In this document: positions 9,916 through 18,551 of the stretch, one piece after another
How positions within the stretch are numbered: position 1 is the stretch's first letter
Layout of the letters: every line of letters begins with the position of its first letter
From: Amycolatopsis nivea
Lineage (GTDB): Bacteria; Actinomycetota; Actinomycetes; Mycobacteriales; Pseudonocardiaceae
Length of the DNA stretch: 64,000 nt
Assembly (NCBI RefSeq): GCF_004522235.1
Contig: NZ_SDLT01000008.1
Coordinates: forward strand, 97,916 to 161,915
Reading direction: 5' to 3'
Position numbers and translations under genes: made by a program
Notes under the pieces: generated by a model
The model's input: only the letters and a program-made list of their open reading frames with translations
Database searches by the model: none
Told to the model about the DNA's origin: nothing

Positions 9916-9929
9916 TGAGCAAACGCTTA
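9916..9929. promoter_or_regulatory. Candidate operator, TGAGC-N4-GCTTA
   Basis: TGAGCAAACGCTTA is a near-perfect dyad 34 bp upstream of the ATG of the LLM oxidoreductase. It abuts a CATAAT hexamer (9911-9916) that could be a -10 element. A 12/14 match (TGAGCGATCGCTTA) lies directly upstream of the moxR-like gene at 23993-24006. The shape fits a TetR-family site; the regulator is not identified. Confidence 0.45.
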
Positions 9930-9962
9930 GTCACAGTCGACCGGCACGGGAATGAGGGATCG

Positions 9963-11003
9963 ATGAGGATCGGCACCGGCGTCAGCTACTCGGGCGGGTT
10001 CGCCGAAAGCGTCGCGGACATCGTGGAGCTGGAACGGGTCGGGCTCGACATCGTGTTCGTCCCCGAGGCCTACAGCTTCGACGCGGTGAGCCAGCTCGGC
10101 TTCCTCGCCGCGAAGACCGAGCGCGTCGGACTGATGTCGGGCATCTTCCAGATCTACACCCGCACGCCGAGCCTCACCGCGATGACCGCGGCCGGGCTGG
10201 ACTTCGTGTCCGACGGCCGGTTCACTCTCGGCCTCGGCGCGTCCGGACCGCAGGTCATCGAGGGTTTCCACGGCGTGAAGTACGACGCGCCGATCGGCCG
10301 CACCCGCGAGATCATCGAGATCTGCCGCCAGGTGTGGAAGCGCGAGCGCGTCGTGCACGACGGCAAGCACTACACGATCCCGCTGCCCGCCGACCAGGGC
10401 ACCGGCCTCGGCAAGCCGCTCAAGCTGATCAACCACCCGGTCCGCGAGCGGATCCCGGTCGTGCTCGCCGCGCTCGGGCCGAAGAACGTCGCGCTCGCCG
10501 CCGAGGTCGCCGAGGGCTGGCAGCCGATCTTCTTCCACCCGGAGAAGGCCGCCGACGTCTGGGGCGCTTCGCTCGCCGAGGGCAAGGCCAAGCGCGACCC
10601 GCAGCTGGGCGAGCTGGACGTGTTCGCCGCTCCGCCGCTGGCCATCGGCGACGACGTCGACCACCTGCTCGACTGGGTGCGCCCGGTGTTCGCGCTGTAC
10701 ATCGGCGGGATGGGCGCGCGCGGCAAGAACTTCTACAACACGCTGGCCTGCAACTACGGCTACGAGGCCGAGGCCAAGCAGATCCAGGACCTCTACCTCG
10801 ACGGCAAGAAGGAAGAAGCCGCCGCGGCGGTCCCGACGGAGCTGCTGCGCGCCACGTCGCTGGTCGGTCCGGCGGGGTACGTGAAGGAGCGGCTGGCGGC
10901 GTTCAAGGAGGCCGGCGCGACGACCCTGGCGGTCAACCCGCTGCAGCCCGGACGCGAGGCGCGAGTGGCCGCCGTCGCCAAGCTGAAGGAGCTGCTCGGG
11001 TAG
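9963..11003 (+). CDS. LLM-class F420-dependent oxidoreductase
   Basis: A 346-residue luciferase-like TIM-barrel protein of the flavin/deazaflavin family. Characteristic segments are the N-terminal MRIGTGVSYSGGF, IVFVPEAYSFD, TERVGLMSGIFQIYTRTP, LGLGASGPQVIEGFHG and IPVVLAALGPKN. It resembles mycobacterial Rv3520c-type F420-dependent proteins, which use reduced F420 rather than FMN. The ATG at 9963 has a GAGGGA Shine-Dalgarno at 9954-9959; an in-frame upstream start would put the operator inside the gene. It appears monocistronic, and the neighbours do not indicate a substrate. Confidence 0.85.
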   Translation: MRIGTGVSYSGGFAESVADIVELERVGLDIVFVPEAYSFDAVSQLGFLAAKTERVGLMSGIFQIYTRTPSLTAMTAAGLDFVSDGRFTLGLGASGPQVIEGFHGVKYDAPIGRTREIIEICRQVWKRERVVHDGKHYTIPLPADQGTGLGKPLKLINHPVRERIPVVLAALGPKNVALAAEVAEGWQPIFFHPEKAADVWGASLAEGKAKRDPQLGELDVFAAPPLAIGDDVDHLLDWVRPVFALYIGGMGARGKNFYNTLACNYGYEAEAKQIQDLYLDGKKEEAAAAVPTELLRATSLVGPAGYVKERLAAFKEAGATTLAVNPLQPGREARVAAVAKLKELLG

Positions 11004-11162
11004 GTCCGCTATGATGCGGGCTACTGAGAGTGTGAAAAAACCGCACCTCAGGTCGATGCCGCCGTCGAAATGCCGTCAACTCCCCGCGCGGGACGCGAAT
11101 TCGGGAGTAAGAACGGGTTCAACGGGGAATCCGGGCGGGGCGAAAGCGAGGTAGGCCGGGCT

Positions 11163-12125
11163 GTGCGCAGAATCGAAGGACCCGCTGCTGCGGTGCTGGA
11201 CGTCGGGTCGTTCAGCGCCCGGCTTGTCGTGCTCGAACCCGGCGGATCCCCGATCGACCCGGCCTTGACGCACCAGACCCGGCTGCGGCTGGACCGCGAA
11301 CTGGACGACGACGGACGGCTCAGCAAGTGCGGCATCGCCGCCATCGCCAAGGCCGTCTCGAACGGGATGGAATTCGCCCGCGAGCACGGCGTCGAAGACG
11401 TGTTTCCGCTGGCCACGTCGTCCATCCGGGACGCGGTCAACTCCCGCGACGCGGTCCGCGCGGTCGCCAAGGAAACCGGGGTTGAACTGCGGTTCCTCTC
11501 CGGCCGCCGCGAGGCGGAACTGACTTACGTCGGCGCGCGCCGCTGGTACGGCGCGTCCGGCGGCCCGCTGCTGGCGCTCGACATCGGCGGCGGCACAGTC
11601 GAGCTGTCCGCCGGAGCGGGCGAGCAGGCCACGTTCGCGCGGTCGCTTCCGCTGGGCGCCCGGTCGGTTACGCGCGATTGGCTGCCCGCCGAACCGCCGG
11701 TGCGCAGCAAGCAAGTGCGTGCGCTGCGTGACCACGTGCTGGAGGAAGTCTCCGCCGCACTGGGCGACGTGAAGGACGAGCTGGCCGAACACCGCGTGGT
11801 CGGCTGTTCGAAGGTGCTGCGGCAGCTGGCGCGGCTGGCGGGCGACCGTCCGGGCAAGGCCCGCGAGCTGCACCTGGACGACGTGCGCGCGTGGATTCCG
11901 CGGCTGTCGGCGATGCCGTTCGCGCGGCGCGCGCAGCTGCCGGGGATTTCGCGGCAGCGGGCCCAGCAGGCGCTCGGCGGCGCGGTCGTCGCGGAGGCGC
12001 TGCTGACGGTCGCGGGCGGGAGCCTGTCGATCTGCCCGTGGTCGACCCGGGACGGGCTCCTGCTGACGCTGCTGGACCAGCTCACGGACGCGACCGGAAA
12101 GCAGCGCTCGCGTCCGGCCGCGTGA
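11163..12125 (+). CDS. Ppx/GppA family exopolyphosphatase
   Basis: Hydrolyses terminal phosphates of polyphosphate or pppGpp. The 320-residue product has the ASKHA ATPase fold with the first phosphate-binding segment LDVGSFSARLV (residues 12-22), TSSIRDAVNS, and the second LDIGGGTVELS (from about residue 139). The SFS sequence replaces the more common SNT of the first loop. Size and the C-terminal CPWSTRDGLLL match the short actinobacterial type (Rv0496-like). The GTG at 11163 is chosen because the protein then begins just before the fold; a longer start at 11070 is possible. The 159-bp upstream region holds a TATGAT hexamer (11010-11015) but no convincing -35. Confidence 0.85.
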   Translation: MRRIEGPAAAVLDVGSFSARLVVLEPGGSPIDPALTHQTRLRLDRELDDDGRLSKCGIAAIAKAVSNGMEFAREHGVEDVFPLATSSIRDAVNSRDAVRAVAKETGVELRFLSGRREAELTYVGARRWYGASGGPLLALDIGGGTVELSAGAGEQATFARSLPLGARSVTRDWLPAEPPVRSKQVRALRDHVLEEVSAALGDVKDELAEHRVVGCSKVLRQLARLAGDRPGKARELHLDDVRAWIPRLSAMPFARRAQLPGISRQRAQQALGGAVVAEALLTVAGGSLSICPWSTRDGLLLTLLDQLTDATGKQRSRPAA

Positions 12126-12166
12126 ACTCCCTGGTGCGGGCGCGGTAAACCGGGTATCCCGGAGAG

Positions 12167-12370
12167 ATGACCCCGCGCAGCGAATTCCATCCCCGCGACC
12201 GGTCCGAGGACGACGACGAGGAAACGCCGTTCCCCGCGCGCCGCAAACGCGAGCTGCCGGACTCGGACGAGCTGCCCGGCGAGGTGGCGAACGCGCCGGG
12301 GCCGGACCTGAGCCCTTCCCGGACCGACGAGGTGCCGCGGGTGCCGGGCACGGACGAAACGCCGTCGTGA
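12167..12370 (+). CDS. Small acidic, probably disordered protein, 67 aa
   Basis: Encodes MTPRSEFHPRDRSEDDDEET followed by a Pro/Asp/Glu-rich chain. No hydrophobic core, signal or motif is seen, so it is probably intrinsically disordered. GGAGAG directly precedes the ATG at 12167, and a strong terminator overlaps its stop codon, both of which support a real gene. It follows the Ppx gene by 41 bp and may share its transcript. Family and role are unknown. Confidence 0.5.
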   Translation: MTPRSEFHPRDRSEDDDEETPFPARRKRELPDSDELPGEVANAPGPDLSPSRTDEVPRVPGTDETPS

Positions 12371-12403
12371 GCGGCAATCGCGGTTCTCGCCGCGATTGCC
12401 GCT
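12370..12403. terminator. Bidirectional terminator hairpin
   Basis: Perfect 14-bp stem, AGCGGCAATCGCGG (12370-12383) against 12390-12403, with a 6-nt TTCTCG loop. It sits exactly between the convergent stops of the small acidic gene and the GH65 gene. There is no clear U-tract, as is usual in high-GC actinomycetes. Confidence 0.8.
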
Positions 12404-12409
12404 GACGAG

Positions 12410-14779
12410 TCAGCTCCGGTCGAACTGCCGCACCTTCGACGGGTCCCGGCGCGCCGGGGCCCGGCCGATCGGCTGGACTGGCGCGGGGCCCGGGTCGAGC
12501 TTCGGGATCGGCAGTTCCACCGGCTCGTCGGTCACGGTAAACCGCTCGCCGTGGTGGAGCAGGTCCAGCGGCGGGCCGTTGAGCACCCGGTACGTCGCCG
12601 CGCCGGGCCGGATCGACACCTGGAACCGCGTTTCCCGGAACGCGAGGCGGAAGGTGAGGCCGCCGAGTTCGTCCGGCAGCCGGGGCGCGAACGACAGCTG
12701 GCCGCCGTAGTCGCGGAAGCCGCCGAATCCGGCCACGGCGGCTTGCCAGGCGCCGGCCAGCGACGCCATGTGCAGGCCGTTGCGGACGTTGTTGTGCACG
12801 TCGTGCAGGTCGGTCAGCGCGGCTTCGGCGAGGTAGTCGTACGCCAGTTGCAGGTGCCCGACCTCGGCGGCGATGACGGCCTGCGTGCCCGCGGACAGCG
12901 AGGAGTCGCGGACCGTCCGTGCCTCGTAGTAGGCGAAGTCGCGGGCTTTTTCCTCCGGGCTGAACGAATCGCCGCAGAGGTGCAGGGCGAGCACGAGGTC
13001 GGCCTGCTTGACGACCTGCTTGCGGTAGAGGTCGAAATACGGGTAGTTCAGCAGCAGCGGGTAGAAATCCTCGTCGGTGGCGGCGAAATCCCACTCGTCG
13101 TGCTGCAGGAAGCCTTCCGACTGCGGGTGCACGCCGAGTTCCTGGTCGTACGGCAGCGCCATCGCGTCCGCCGCGGCGCGCCAGGAATCGATCTCCGGAG
13201 CGTCCACTTCGAACTGTTCGGCGACGTCCGGATGCCGCTGGCACACCTCAGCCGCGGCGAGCAGGTTCCGGCGCGCCATCAGGTTCGTGTAGACGTTGTT
13301 GTCCGCCACCGCGGAGTACTCGTCCGGTCCGGTGACGCCGTCGATGCGGAAGTGCCCGTGGTGGTCGAAATGCCCGAGGGACGCCCACAGCCGCGCGGTT
13401 TCCAGCAGCAGTTCCGCGCCGCAGGTGCGCTCGAAATGCTCGTCCTGGGTGGCGTTGACATAGCGCACGACGGCGTCGGCGATGTCCGCGCTGACGTGGA
13501 ACGCGGCAGTGCCGGCGGGCCAGTACGCGGAACACTCGGCCCCGTTGATGGACCGCCACGGGAAAGCCGCGCCGCGCAACCCGAGCTGGGTCGCGCGTTC
13601 CTTGGCTTTGTCTATTGTGGAGTGTCGCCAGCCGAGCGCGTCGCGGGCGGCGTCCGGCATCGTGTACGTCAGCACCGGCAGTACAAAAGTCTCGCTGTCC
13701 CAGAACGCGTGCCCGTCGTATCCCGGTCCGGTGAGGCCTTTTCCGGCGATAGCGCGGGTTTCGCCGCGGGCGCCGGCCTGCAGCAGGTGGAAGAGCGCGA
13801 ACCGGACGGCCTGCTGGAGTTCCGGGTCGCCGTCGATTTCGATGTCCGAAGTGGCCCAGAAATCGTCCAGGAACTGGCGTTGCTCGGCGGCGAGCCCCTT
13901 CCAGCCGGTCTGCCTCGCGCCCGCGAGCGCGGCTTCGACCTGCGCCCGCAGCGCCGGTGCGGAGCGTTGCGCGGACCAGCCGTAGGCGAGGAATTTGGTG
14001 ACCCGCAGCCGTCCGCCCTTGGGCACGTCGACCGCGGCGGTGAGCCGGGCGAGGTCCTCCTCGGCGTGGATGCGCGTGCGCAGGCCGTCGTCCACCTCGA
14101 TTTTGTGGTCCATCGCGGCGGCGACCCGCAGCCCGGACATCCGGGTCTGGTGCACCAGCACGGCCTGGTAGCCCGCGGCGTGGCTGAACTCGCCGACCAG
14201 CGGCGCGTCGAGCGCGGCGGCGACGCGCGGATCGTGCGTGTCGGACTCGACCGGCTCGTTGGCCAGCAGGTCGGACTGCACGACGAGCTGCAAGTCCTCG
14301 TCCAGCGGTTCGACCTCGTAGCGGATCGCGGCGACCGCGCGCTGGGTGAAGGAAACCAGCCGTTCGGTGGTCACCCGCACCCGCCTGCCGGTGGGCGAAG
14401 ACCATTCGGTGACGCGCCGCAGCGTGCCGCGGCGGAAATCGAGCACACGGTCGTGCGCGGTCGCGATGCCGTAGCGCATGTCCAGCGGCTCGTCCTCGAC
14501 CAGCAGCCGGATGATCTTGCCGTCGGTCACGTTGACGACGGTCTGGCCTTCTTCCGGATAGCCGTAACCGCCCTCGGCGTAAGGGAGTTCGTGCTGTTCG
14601 TAGAAGCCGTTGAGATAGGTGCCGGGCAGCCCGCGCGGTTCGCCTTCCTCAAGCGTGCCGCGCAGTCCGATGTGTCCGTTCGACACCGCGAAGGCGGATT
14701 CGGTGCGCTGCAACGCATCCACGTCGAGCCCGCGCCAGCGCAGCTCCCACGGAGCGCATTCGTAACCGGATTCCGTCAC
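12410..14779 (-). CDS. Glycoside hydrolase family 65 (disaccharide phosphorylase-like)
   Basis: A 789-residue GH65 protein. It has an N-terminal beta-sandwich (about residues 10-270), an (alpha/alpha)6 catalytic barrel (about 320-680) and a C-terminal beta domain. The general acid is E487 in TGPDEYSAVADNNVYTN, and GHAFWDSETFVLPVL is the conserved core motif. GH65 enzymes phosphorolyse maltose, trehalose, kojibiose or nigerose to beta-glucose-1-phosphate. The adjacent beta-phosphoglucomutase-like gene would convert that product to glucose-6-phosphate, so a phosphorylase is more likely than a hydrolase. The disaccharide cannot be read from the sequence. The GTG at 14779 overlaps the HAD stop by four bases. 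Confidence 0.9.
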   Translation of the reverse strand: MTESGYECAPWELRWRGLDVDALQRTESAFAVSNGHIGLRGTLEEGEPRGLPGTYLNGFYEQHELPYAEGGYGYPEEGQTVVNVTDGKIIRLLVEDEPLDMRYGIATAHDRVLDFRRGTLRRVTEWSSPTGRRVRVTTERLVSFTQRAVAAIRYEVEPLDEDLQLVVQSDLLANEPVESDTHDPRVAAALDAPLVGEFSHAAGYQAVLVHQTRMSGLRVAAAMDHKIEVDDGLRTRIHAEEDLARLTAAVDVPKGGRLRVTKFLAYGWSAQRSAPALRAQVEAALAGARQTGWKGLAAEQRQFLDDFWATSDIEIDGDPELQQAVRFALFHLLQAGARGETRAIAGKGLTGPGYDGHAFWDSETFVLPVLTYTMPDAARDALGWRHSTIDKAKERATQLGLRGAAFPWRSINGAECSAYWPAGTAAFHVSADIADAVVRYVNATQDEHFERTCGAELLLETARLWASLGHFDHHGHFRIDGVTGPDEYSAVADNNVYTNLMARRNLLAAAEVCQRHPDVAEQFEVDAPEIDSWRAAADAMALPYDQELGVHPQSEGFLQHDEWDFAATDEDFYPLLLNYPYFDLYRKQVVKQADLVLALHLCGDSFSPEEKARDFAYYEARTVRDSSLSAGTQAVIAAEVGHLQLAYDYLAEAALTDLHDVHNNVRNGLHMASLAGAWQAAVAGFGGFRDYGGQLSFAPRLPDELGGLTFRLAFRETRFQVSIRPGAATYRVLNGPPLDLLHHGERFTVTDEPVELPIPKLDPGPAPVQPIGRAPARRDPSKVRQFDRS

Positions 14780-15507
14780 TTGTCCTCCAGCAGGTCGGCG
14801 AGGTCGTCCACCACGACGTCGGCGCCGTGCGCGCGCAAGGCGTCGGCCTGGTTTTCCCGGTTCACGCCCACGACGTAACCGAAACCGCCGGCTTTGCCTG
14901 CTTGGACGCCGGATTGTGCGTCCTCGAACACCGCGGCCTGCTTCGGGTCCACGCCGAGTTCCTTGGCCCCGGCGAGGAACGAGTCGGGTGCGGGCTTGCC
15001 TTTGAGGTGGTCGCGGCGGATGACCAGGCCGTCTACGCGGGCTTCCACGAAGCGGGACAGGTCTGCCGCGTCGAGGACTTTCGCGCCGTTCGCGGAGGAG
15101 GTCACTACGGCGATCCTGAGTCCGGCTTGCTTGGCGGCTTCGAGGTAGCGGACGGAACCCGGGTAGGGGTTTACGCCGCGTTCGTCGATGATTTTCAGGA
15201 CCAGCTCGTTTTTGCGGTTGCCGATGCCGTTCACGGTCGGGGCGTCGACGGGGTCGTCGGGGGTGCCTTCGGGGAGGTCGATTCCGCGGGAGCGGAGGAA
15301 TTCCCGGACGCCGTCGGCCCTCGGGCGGCCGTCTACGTAGGTGGCGTAGTCGGCGTCGGTGAATTCTTGGAAGTTCGCGGTGTCGCGGGTGCGGAGGTAT
15401 TCGTCGAACGTCCGTTTCCACGCCTCGCGGTGGAGCACGGCCGTCCCGGTCAGTACGCCGTCCAGGTCGAAGAGGCAGGCGGTGATGGTGTCGGGCAGTC
15501 CGATCAT
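14776..15507 (-). CDS. HAD hydrolase, beta-phosphoglucomutase-like
   Basis: A 243-residue haloacid-dehalogenase-fold enzyme. Motif I is DLDGVL with nucleophile D14 and acid/base D16. Motif II is VVTSSAN, the motif III lysine lies in KGKPAPDSF, and motif IV is FEDAQSGVQAG. The helical cap (about residues 20-100) is of beta-PGM type. The probable reaction is beta-glucose-1-phosphate to glucose-6-phosphate, downstream of the GH65 phosphorylase with which it is translationally coupled. The ATG at 15507 is chosen because upstream in-frame sequence reads through intergenic palindromic repeats. Confidence 0.88.
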   Translation of the reverse strand: MIGLPDTITACLFDLDGVLTGTAVLHREAWKRTFDEYLRTRDTANFQEFTDADYATYVDGRPRADGVREFLRSRGIDLPEGTPDDPVDAPTVNGIGNRKNELVLKIIDERGVNPYPGSVRYLEAAKQAGLRIAVVTSSANGAKVLDAADLSRFVEARVDGLVIRRDHLKGKPAPDSFLAGAKELGVDPKQAAVFEDAQSGVQAGKAGGFGYVVGVNRENQADALRAHGADVVVDDLADLLEDK

Positions 15508-15605
15508 GCCTGCAAGGTACCGGGCGTTCGGCGGGTGGGCTCGTCGCCTGGCGGCGACATCGGGCCAGTGGTTGCGTGGGGCACCCCGAAGCTTGATTGT
15601 GCTGA

Positions 15606-15662
15606 CGGTTCGGGGGTGCTTGTCAAGGCGGGAAAGATGCCTTGACAAGCACCCCCGAACCG
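15606..15662. repeat. 24-bp perfect inverted repeat hairpin
   Basis: Arms 15606-15629 and 15639-15662 are perfectly complementary over 24 bp around a 9-nt loop; the left arm begins CGGTTCGGGGGTGCTTGTCA. It lies in the 348-bp gap (15508-15855) between the start of the HAD gene and the stop of the ROK gene, both on the minus strand. It could terminate ROK transcription or be a dispersed palindromic element. No U-tract follows on either strand. Confidence 0.85.
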
Positions 15663-15746
15663 CAGGGAGGCTTCGTATCGGGGTGCGGGGGGAGGGCTGG
15701 GTGCCTCGCTCGTGGGTGCATCGGCTGCGGTTTGGGTGGGGGTTAG

Positions 15747-15830
15747 CGCCCCAATGTGGCATTGGGTGCGTGGGATGCACCCAATGTGGCGTTCGGTGCG
15801 TCTGACGCACCCAATGCCACATTGGGGGCG
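15747..15830. repeat. 30-bp periodic nested palindromic repeat
   Basis: Three units begin CCAATG at 15751, 15781 and 15811, a 30-bp period. Each unit holds its own dyad (CCAATG-TGG-CATTGG in unit 1), and the spacers hold dyads such as GGTGCGTC-T-GACGCACC. The outer units form a roughly 24-bp inverted repeat (about 15748-15771 with 15805-15830, one inserted base). No open frame of interest is present. It is probably a chromosomal palindromic repeat element. Confidence 0.8.
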
Positions 15831-15855
15831 GGATCCCAGTGGCTGCGGCGGAACG

Positions 15856-17055
15856 CTAGGCGGCGCCTACTCGGCGGTCGAAGACCAGGCGTTCCGCTGC
15901 GCGTAAGCCGACGCTGATTGCGCCGGTTAGTACGCCGTCGTCGCCTAGTTCGCCTTGTACCACTGTGGTGGTCAGGGGGGTGAAGGCGCGGAGTGCTCGG
16001 TCGATGGGTTCCAGCAGGAGGTCTGCTGCCGTTCCTACGCCGCCGCCCAGGACGATGAGTTCTGGGTCGATTACTGCGGCTACCGAAGCGACTGTGTAGG
16101 CGAGGCGGTCTGCTTCCGCGGAGACTGCGCGTTGGGCCAGTTCGTCGCCTTCGCGGGCCAGGCGGAAGACTTCGCGGGCGGATCGTGCTGTGCCCAAGCC
16201 CAGTTCGCGTGCGCCGCGGACTACTGACTGTGCGGCGGTGGCTTCTTCCAAGTGTCCGCGCGCGGGTGGTTCGGCTGGTTCGTCGGCGACGCGGGTGCGG
16301 CCGTAGGGGAGGTAGCCGATTTCGCCTGCGGCGCCGGTGGCGCCCCGGAAGACTCGGCCGTCGACCATCAGGCCCATGCCTACGCCGGTGCCGATGGTGA
16401 TGCAGCCGACCACCGATGCTCCGCGGGCGGCGCCGCTTTCCCATTCGCCGACCGCGGTGAGGTTCGCGTCGTTCTCCACCACCAGTTCCGGGCCCAGGAC
16501 CTGCTCCAGGTCGTCGAGCAAGCCGGGGCGGCCCCAGCCGGGCAGGTTCGGGGCGTGCCGGAAGCAGCGTTTCACCGGGTCCGCGACGCCGGGGGAGCCC
16601 AGTACGCGGACCACGATGTCGTCGTTGGTCAGGCCCGCCTCGGCCACGATGTCGGCGGCCAGTTTGCCCAGTGCGGAGATCAGCGCGCTGCCGGAGCGGG
16701 CCGTGTTGCGCACGTCGCGCCGGGCGACCGTGGTGCGGCCCAGGTCGGCGACCGCGACCCGGATGTGCTCGCGGCCGATGTCCAGGCCCAGCACGTACCC
16801 CGCGGTCGGGTCCGCCTCGTAGAGCACCGCCGAACGGCCGGTGCCGGTGGACGTGTGCCCGGTCGCGCGGGCGAGCCCGGCGGCCTCCAGCGCCAGCAGC
16901 GCCTGGCTCACCGTGGGCTTCGACAGCCCGGTGTCCTTCGCCACCTGCGGCCGCGTCGCGGGCCCGCCGCGGCGCAGCAGGTCGAGCACCGCCCGCTGGT
17001 TGATCATGCGCATCCCGGCCGGGGTGCCGACCGGTGGTGTACCCGACCCTGCCAC
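15856..17055 (-). CDS. ROK family transcriptional regulator
   Basis: A 399-residue ROK repressor. A winged helix-turn-helix spans about residues 15-75 (INQRAVLDLLRRGGPATRPQVAKDTGLSKPTVSQAL), followed by the sugar-kinase-like ROK domain (LGLDIGREHIRVAV, VENDANLTAVGEWESG, TIGTGVGMGLMVDG, GAAGEIGYLPYG). The CxCGxxGC zinc-binding motif of many ROK proteins is absent. The GTG at 17055 is preceded by a GGAAGGAA Shine-Dalgarno about eight bases upstream. It lies upstream of the HAD-GH65 genes on the same strand but is separated from them by strong hairpins. It probably senses a sugar and represses the disaccharide genes; this is an inference from position. Confidence 0.88.
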   Translation of the reverse strand: MAGSGTPPVGTPAGMRMINQRAVLDLLRRGGPATRPQVAKDTGLSKPTVSQALLALEAAGLARATGHTSTGTGRSAVLYEADPTAGYVLGLDIGREHIRVAVADLGRTTVARRDVRNTARSGSALISALGKLAADIVAEAGLTNDDIVVRVLGSPGVADPVKRCFRHAPNLPGWGRPGLLDDLEQVLGPELVVENDANLTAVGEWESGAARGASVVGCITIGTGVGMGLMVDGRVFRGATGAAGEIGYLPYGRTRVADEPAEPPARGHLEEATAAQSVVRGARELGLGTARSAREVFRLAREGDELAQRAVSAEADRLAYTVASVAAVIDPELIVLGGGVGTAADLLLEPIDRALRAFTPLTTTVVQGELGDDGVLTGAISVGLRAAERLVFDRRVGAA

Positions 17056-17121
17056 CTGCTGAGTTTCCTTCCCGTTCGGACTTCCGTCCTGCCACGGTAA
17101 CCGGATTCGCCCCGCTTTGGC

Positions 17122-17134
17122 AGGAAAGTTTCTT
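17122..17134. promoter_or_regulatory. Candidate ROK operator
   Basis: AGGAAAGTTTCTT is a 13-bp dyad of the AGGAAA-N-TTTCCT type (one mismatch), 67 bp upstream of the ROK start. From memory, dyads of this kind are common upstream of sugar-utilisation genes controlled by ROK proteins in actinobacteria. Position suggests autoregulation. Confidence 0.4.
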
Positions 17135-17162
17135 TTCTTCCGGCTCGGGAGGGCAGGCGGGA

Positions 17163-17199
17163 GGTCTTGCCCGACGATACGGGCTCGGCGGGCAAGACC
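17163..17199 (-). terminator. Hairpin downstream of the carotenoid oxygenase gene
   Basis: Perfect 11-bp stem, GGTCTTGCCCG (17163-17173) with CGGGCAAGACC (17189-17199), and a 15-nt loop. It lies 44 bp beyond the stop of the minus-strand carotenoid oxygenase gene and upstream of the ROK promoter region. Confidence 0.65.
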
Positions 17200-17242
17200 C
17201 GGGGACGGCACGCGGAGTGTGCCGTCCGCTGATCGAGGCGGA

Positions 17243-18547
17243 TCAGGCGTCGGGCAGCCAGTTGCCGTGGAACCCGGCGGGCACGCGGCCGGGCAGGTGG
17301 ACCGTCGCGACCGGATCCGCTTCGAGGTCCTGTGCGTCGAGCACGACCAGATCGCTGCGGTCGTTGGGGCTGTCGTAGACGTAGGCGAGCAGCCAGCCCG
17401 CGCCGTCCGGACGGTCGTCCGCCGGTACGAAAACCGCTTCGCCCGGGATGTGCCCTTCCGGGAACAGGTGCTCGCGCGACGCGTTCGTGCGCAGGTCGTA
17501 CCGGCGCAGCACGAGCGGGCCTTCCGGGCTGTGCCATCCGGTGACGTGGCCGAAGCGGGCGTCGAGCCCGGCGAGCCGGTCGTCGATGCGGGGGAACTCG
17601 CCGTCGCGGTCGTCGAGCAGATCCTCGGTGACGGTGCCCGCGCGCGGGTCGATCGTCCACCGCCACAGCACGCCCTTCGGATTCGGGACGTCCGGCTTGG
17701 ACAGGTGCTCATACCGCACGACGTGCACCACGATCCGGCCGTCGGCGGTGTCGTGCGCGTTGAGGGTGTGGAAGACGTAGCACGGGTCGATTTCGAACCA
17801 GCGCACGCCGTCCTCCGGCCGGTCGCGGCTGAGCAGGCCGAGCCGCGCGCCGTACGTGTCGCTCCAGCGGTACGGGATCCCGCCGTCGGTCGCGTGGTCG
17901 AACACCACCGGGAGGTCGAAGAACACCACGTGCCGCCGGGTGAGCGCGAAGTCGTGCATCATCGTCAGCCCGGGAACGTCGATCGGCTGCTGCACCACGA
18001 GTTCCCCGGCGGCGTCGGCGCGGTAGTAGCTCACGTGCGGGGCGGTGATGCTGCCGTAGCCGAAGAAATGCAGTTCGCCGGTTTCCGGGCAGATCTTGGG
18101 ATGCGCGGTCATCGCGTCGGCGAGCTTGCCGCCGAAATCGTAGACGCCGACGGTGTCGAGATCCGTGGTGATTTCGTACGGCAGCGAGGATTCCACGAGC
18201 GCGAGCGTGCGTCCCGCGTGGTTGACGACGTGGGTGTTGGCGACGCTCCACCGGAGATTCCGGGTTCCGTCCGCGTTGTAGAGCGCCGGATCCGGGATAT
18301 CGAAGCTTTCGGTGCGCACCCAGCGATTGCGATACCAAGCGGCGCGGCCGTTTTCCAGCCGCACGCCGTGCACCATTCCGTCGCCGGTGAACCAATGCGC
18401 GCTGTCCTGGCGCGGATTCGGCCCGTTGCGCAGATACCAGCCGCAGAGTTCCGGCGGCAGCGCACCGGTGACCGGCAGGTCGTAGGCGGTGAGTTCGTCG
18501 TGGACCGGGGCGTAGTGGCCCTTGAGGTGAAAATCGGTGGTGGTCAT
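17243..18547 (-). CDS. Carotenoid / stilbene cleavage oxygenase
   Basis: A non-haem iron dioxygenase with the RPE65-type seven-bladed propeller, 434 residues. The four iron-binding histidines can be assigned: H149 (AHPKICPETGELHFFGYG), H198 (MMHDFALTRRHVVFF), H260 (CYVFHTLNAHD) and H427 (GFHGNWLPDA). The N-terminal GWYLRNGPNPR and HWFTGDGMVH are family hallmarks. Substrate may be an apocarotenoid or a phenylpropenoid; no carotenoid biosynthesis genes are in the window. ATG 18547 (MTTTDF) is preferred over ATG 18571, which would overlap the upstream gene. It follows the membrane protein gene by four bases, so both form one unit facing padR. Confidence 0.9.
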   Translation of the reverse strand: MTTTDFHLKGHYAPVHDELTAYDLPVTGALPPELCGWYLRNGPNPRQDSAHWFTGDGMVHGVRLENGRAAWYRNRWVRTESFDIPDPALYNADGTRNLRWSVANTHVVNHAGRTLALVESSLPYEITTDLDTVGVYDFGGKLADAMTAHPKICPETGELHFFGYGSITAPHVSYYRADAAGELVVQQPIDVPGLTMMHDFALTRRHVVFFDLPVVFDHATDGGIPYRWSDTYGARLGLLSRDRPEDGVRWFEIDPCYVFHTLNAHDTADGRIVVHVVRYEHLSKPDVPNPKGVLWRWTIDPRAGTVTEDLLDDRDGEFPRIDDRLAGLDARFGHVTGWHSPEGPLVLRRYDLRTNASREHLFPEGHIPGEAVFVPADDRPDGAGWLLAYVYDSPNDRSDLVVLDAQDLEADPVATVHLPGRVPAGFHGNWLPDA

Positions 18548-18551
18548 GGAT

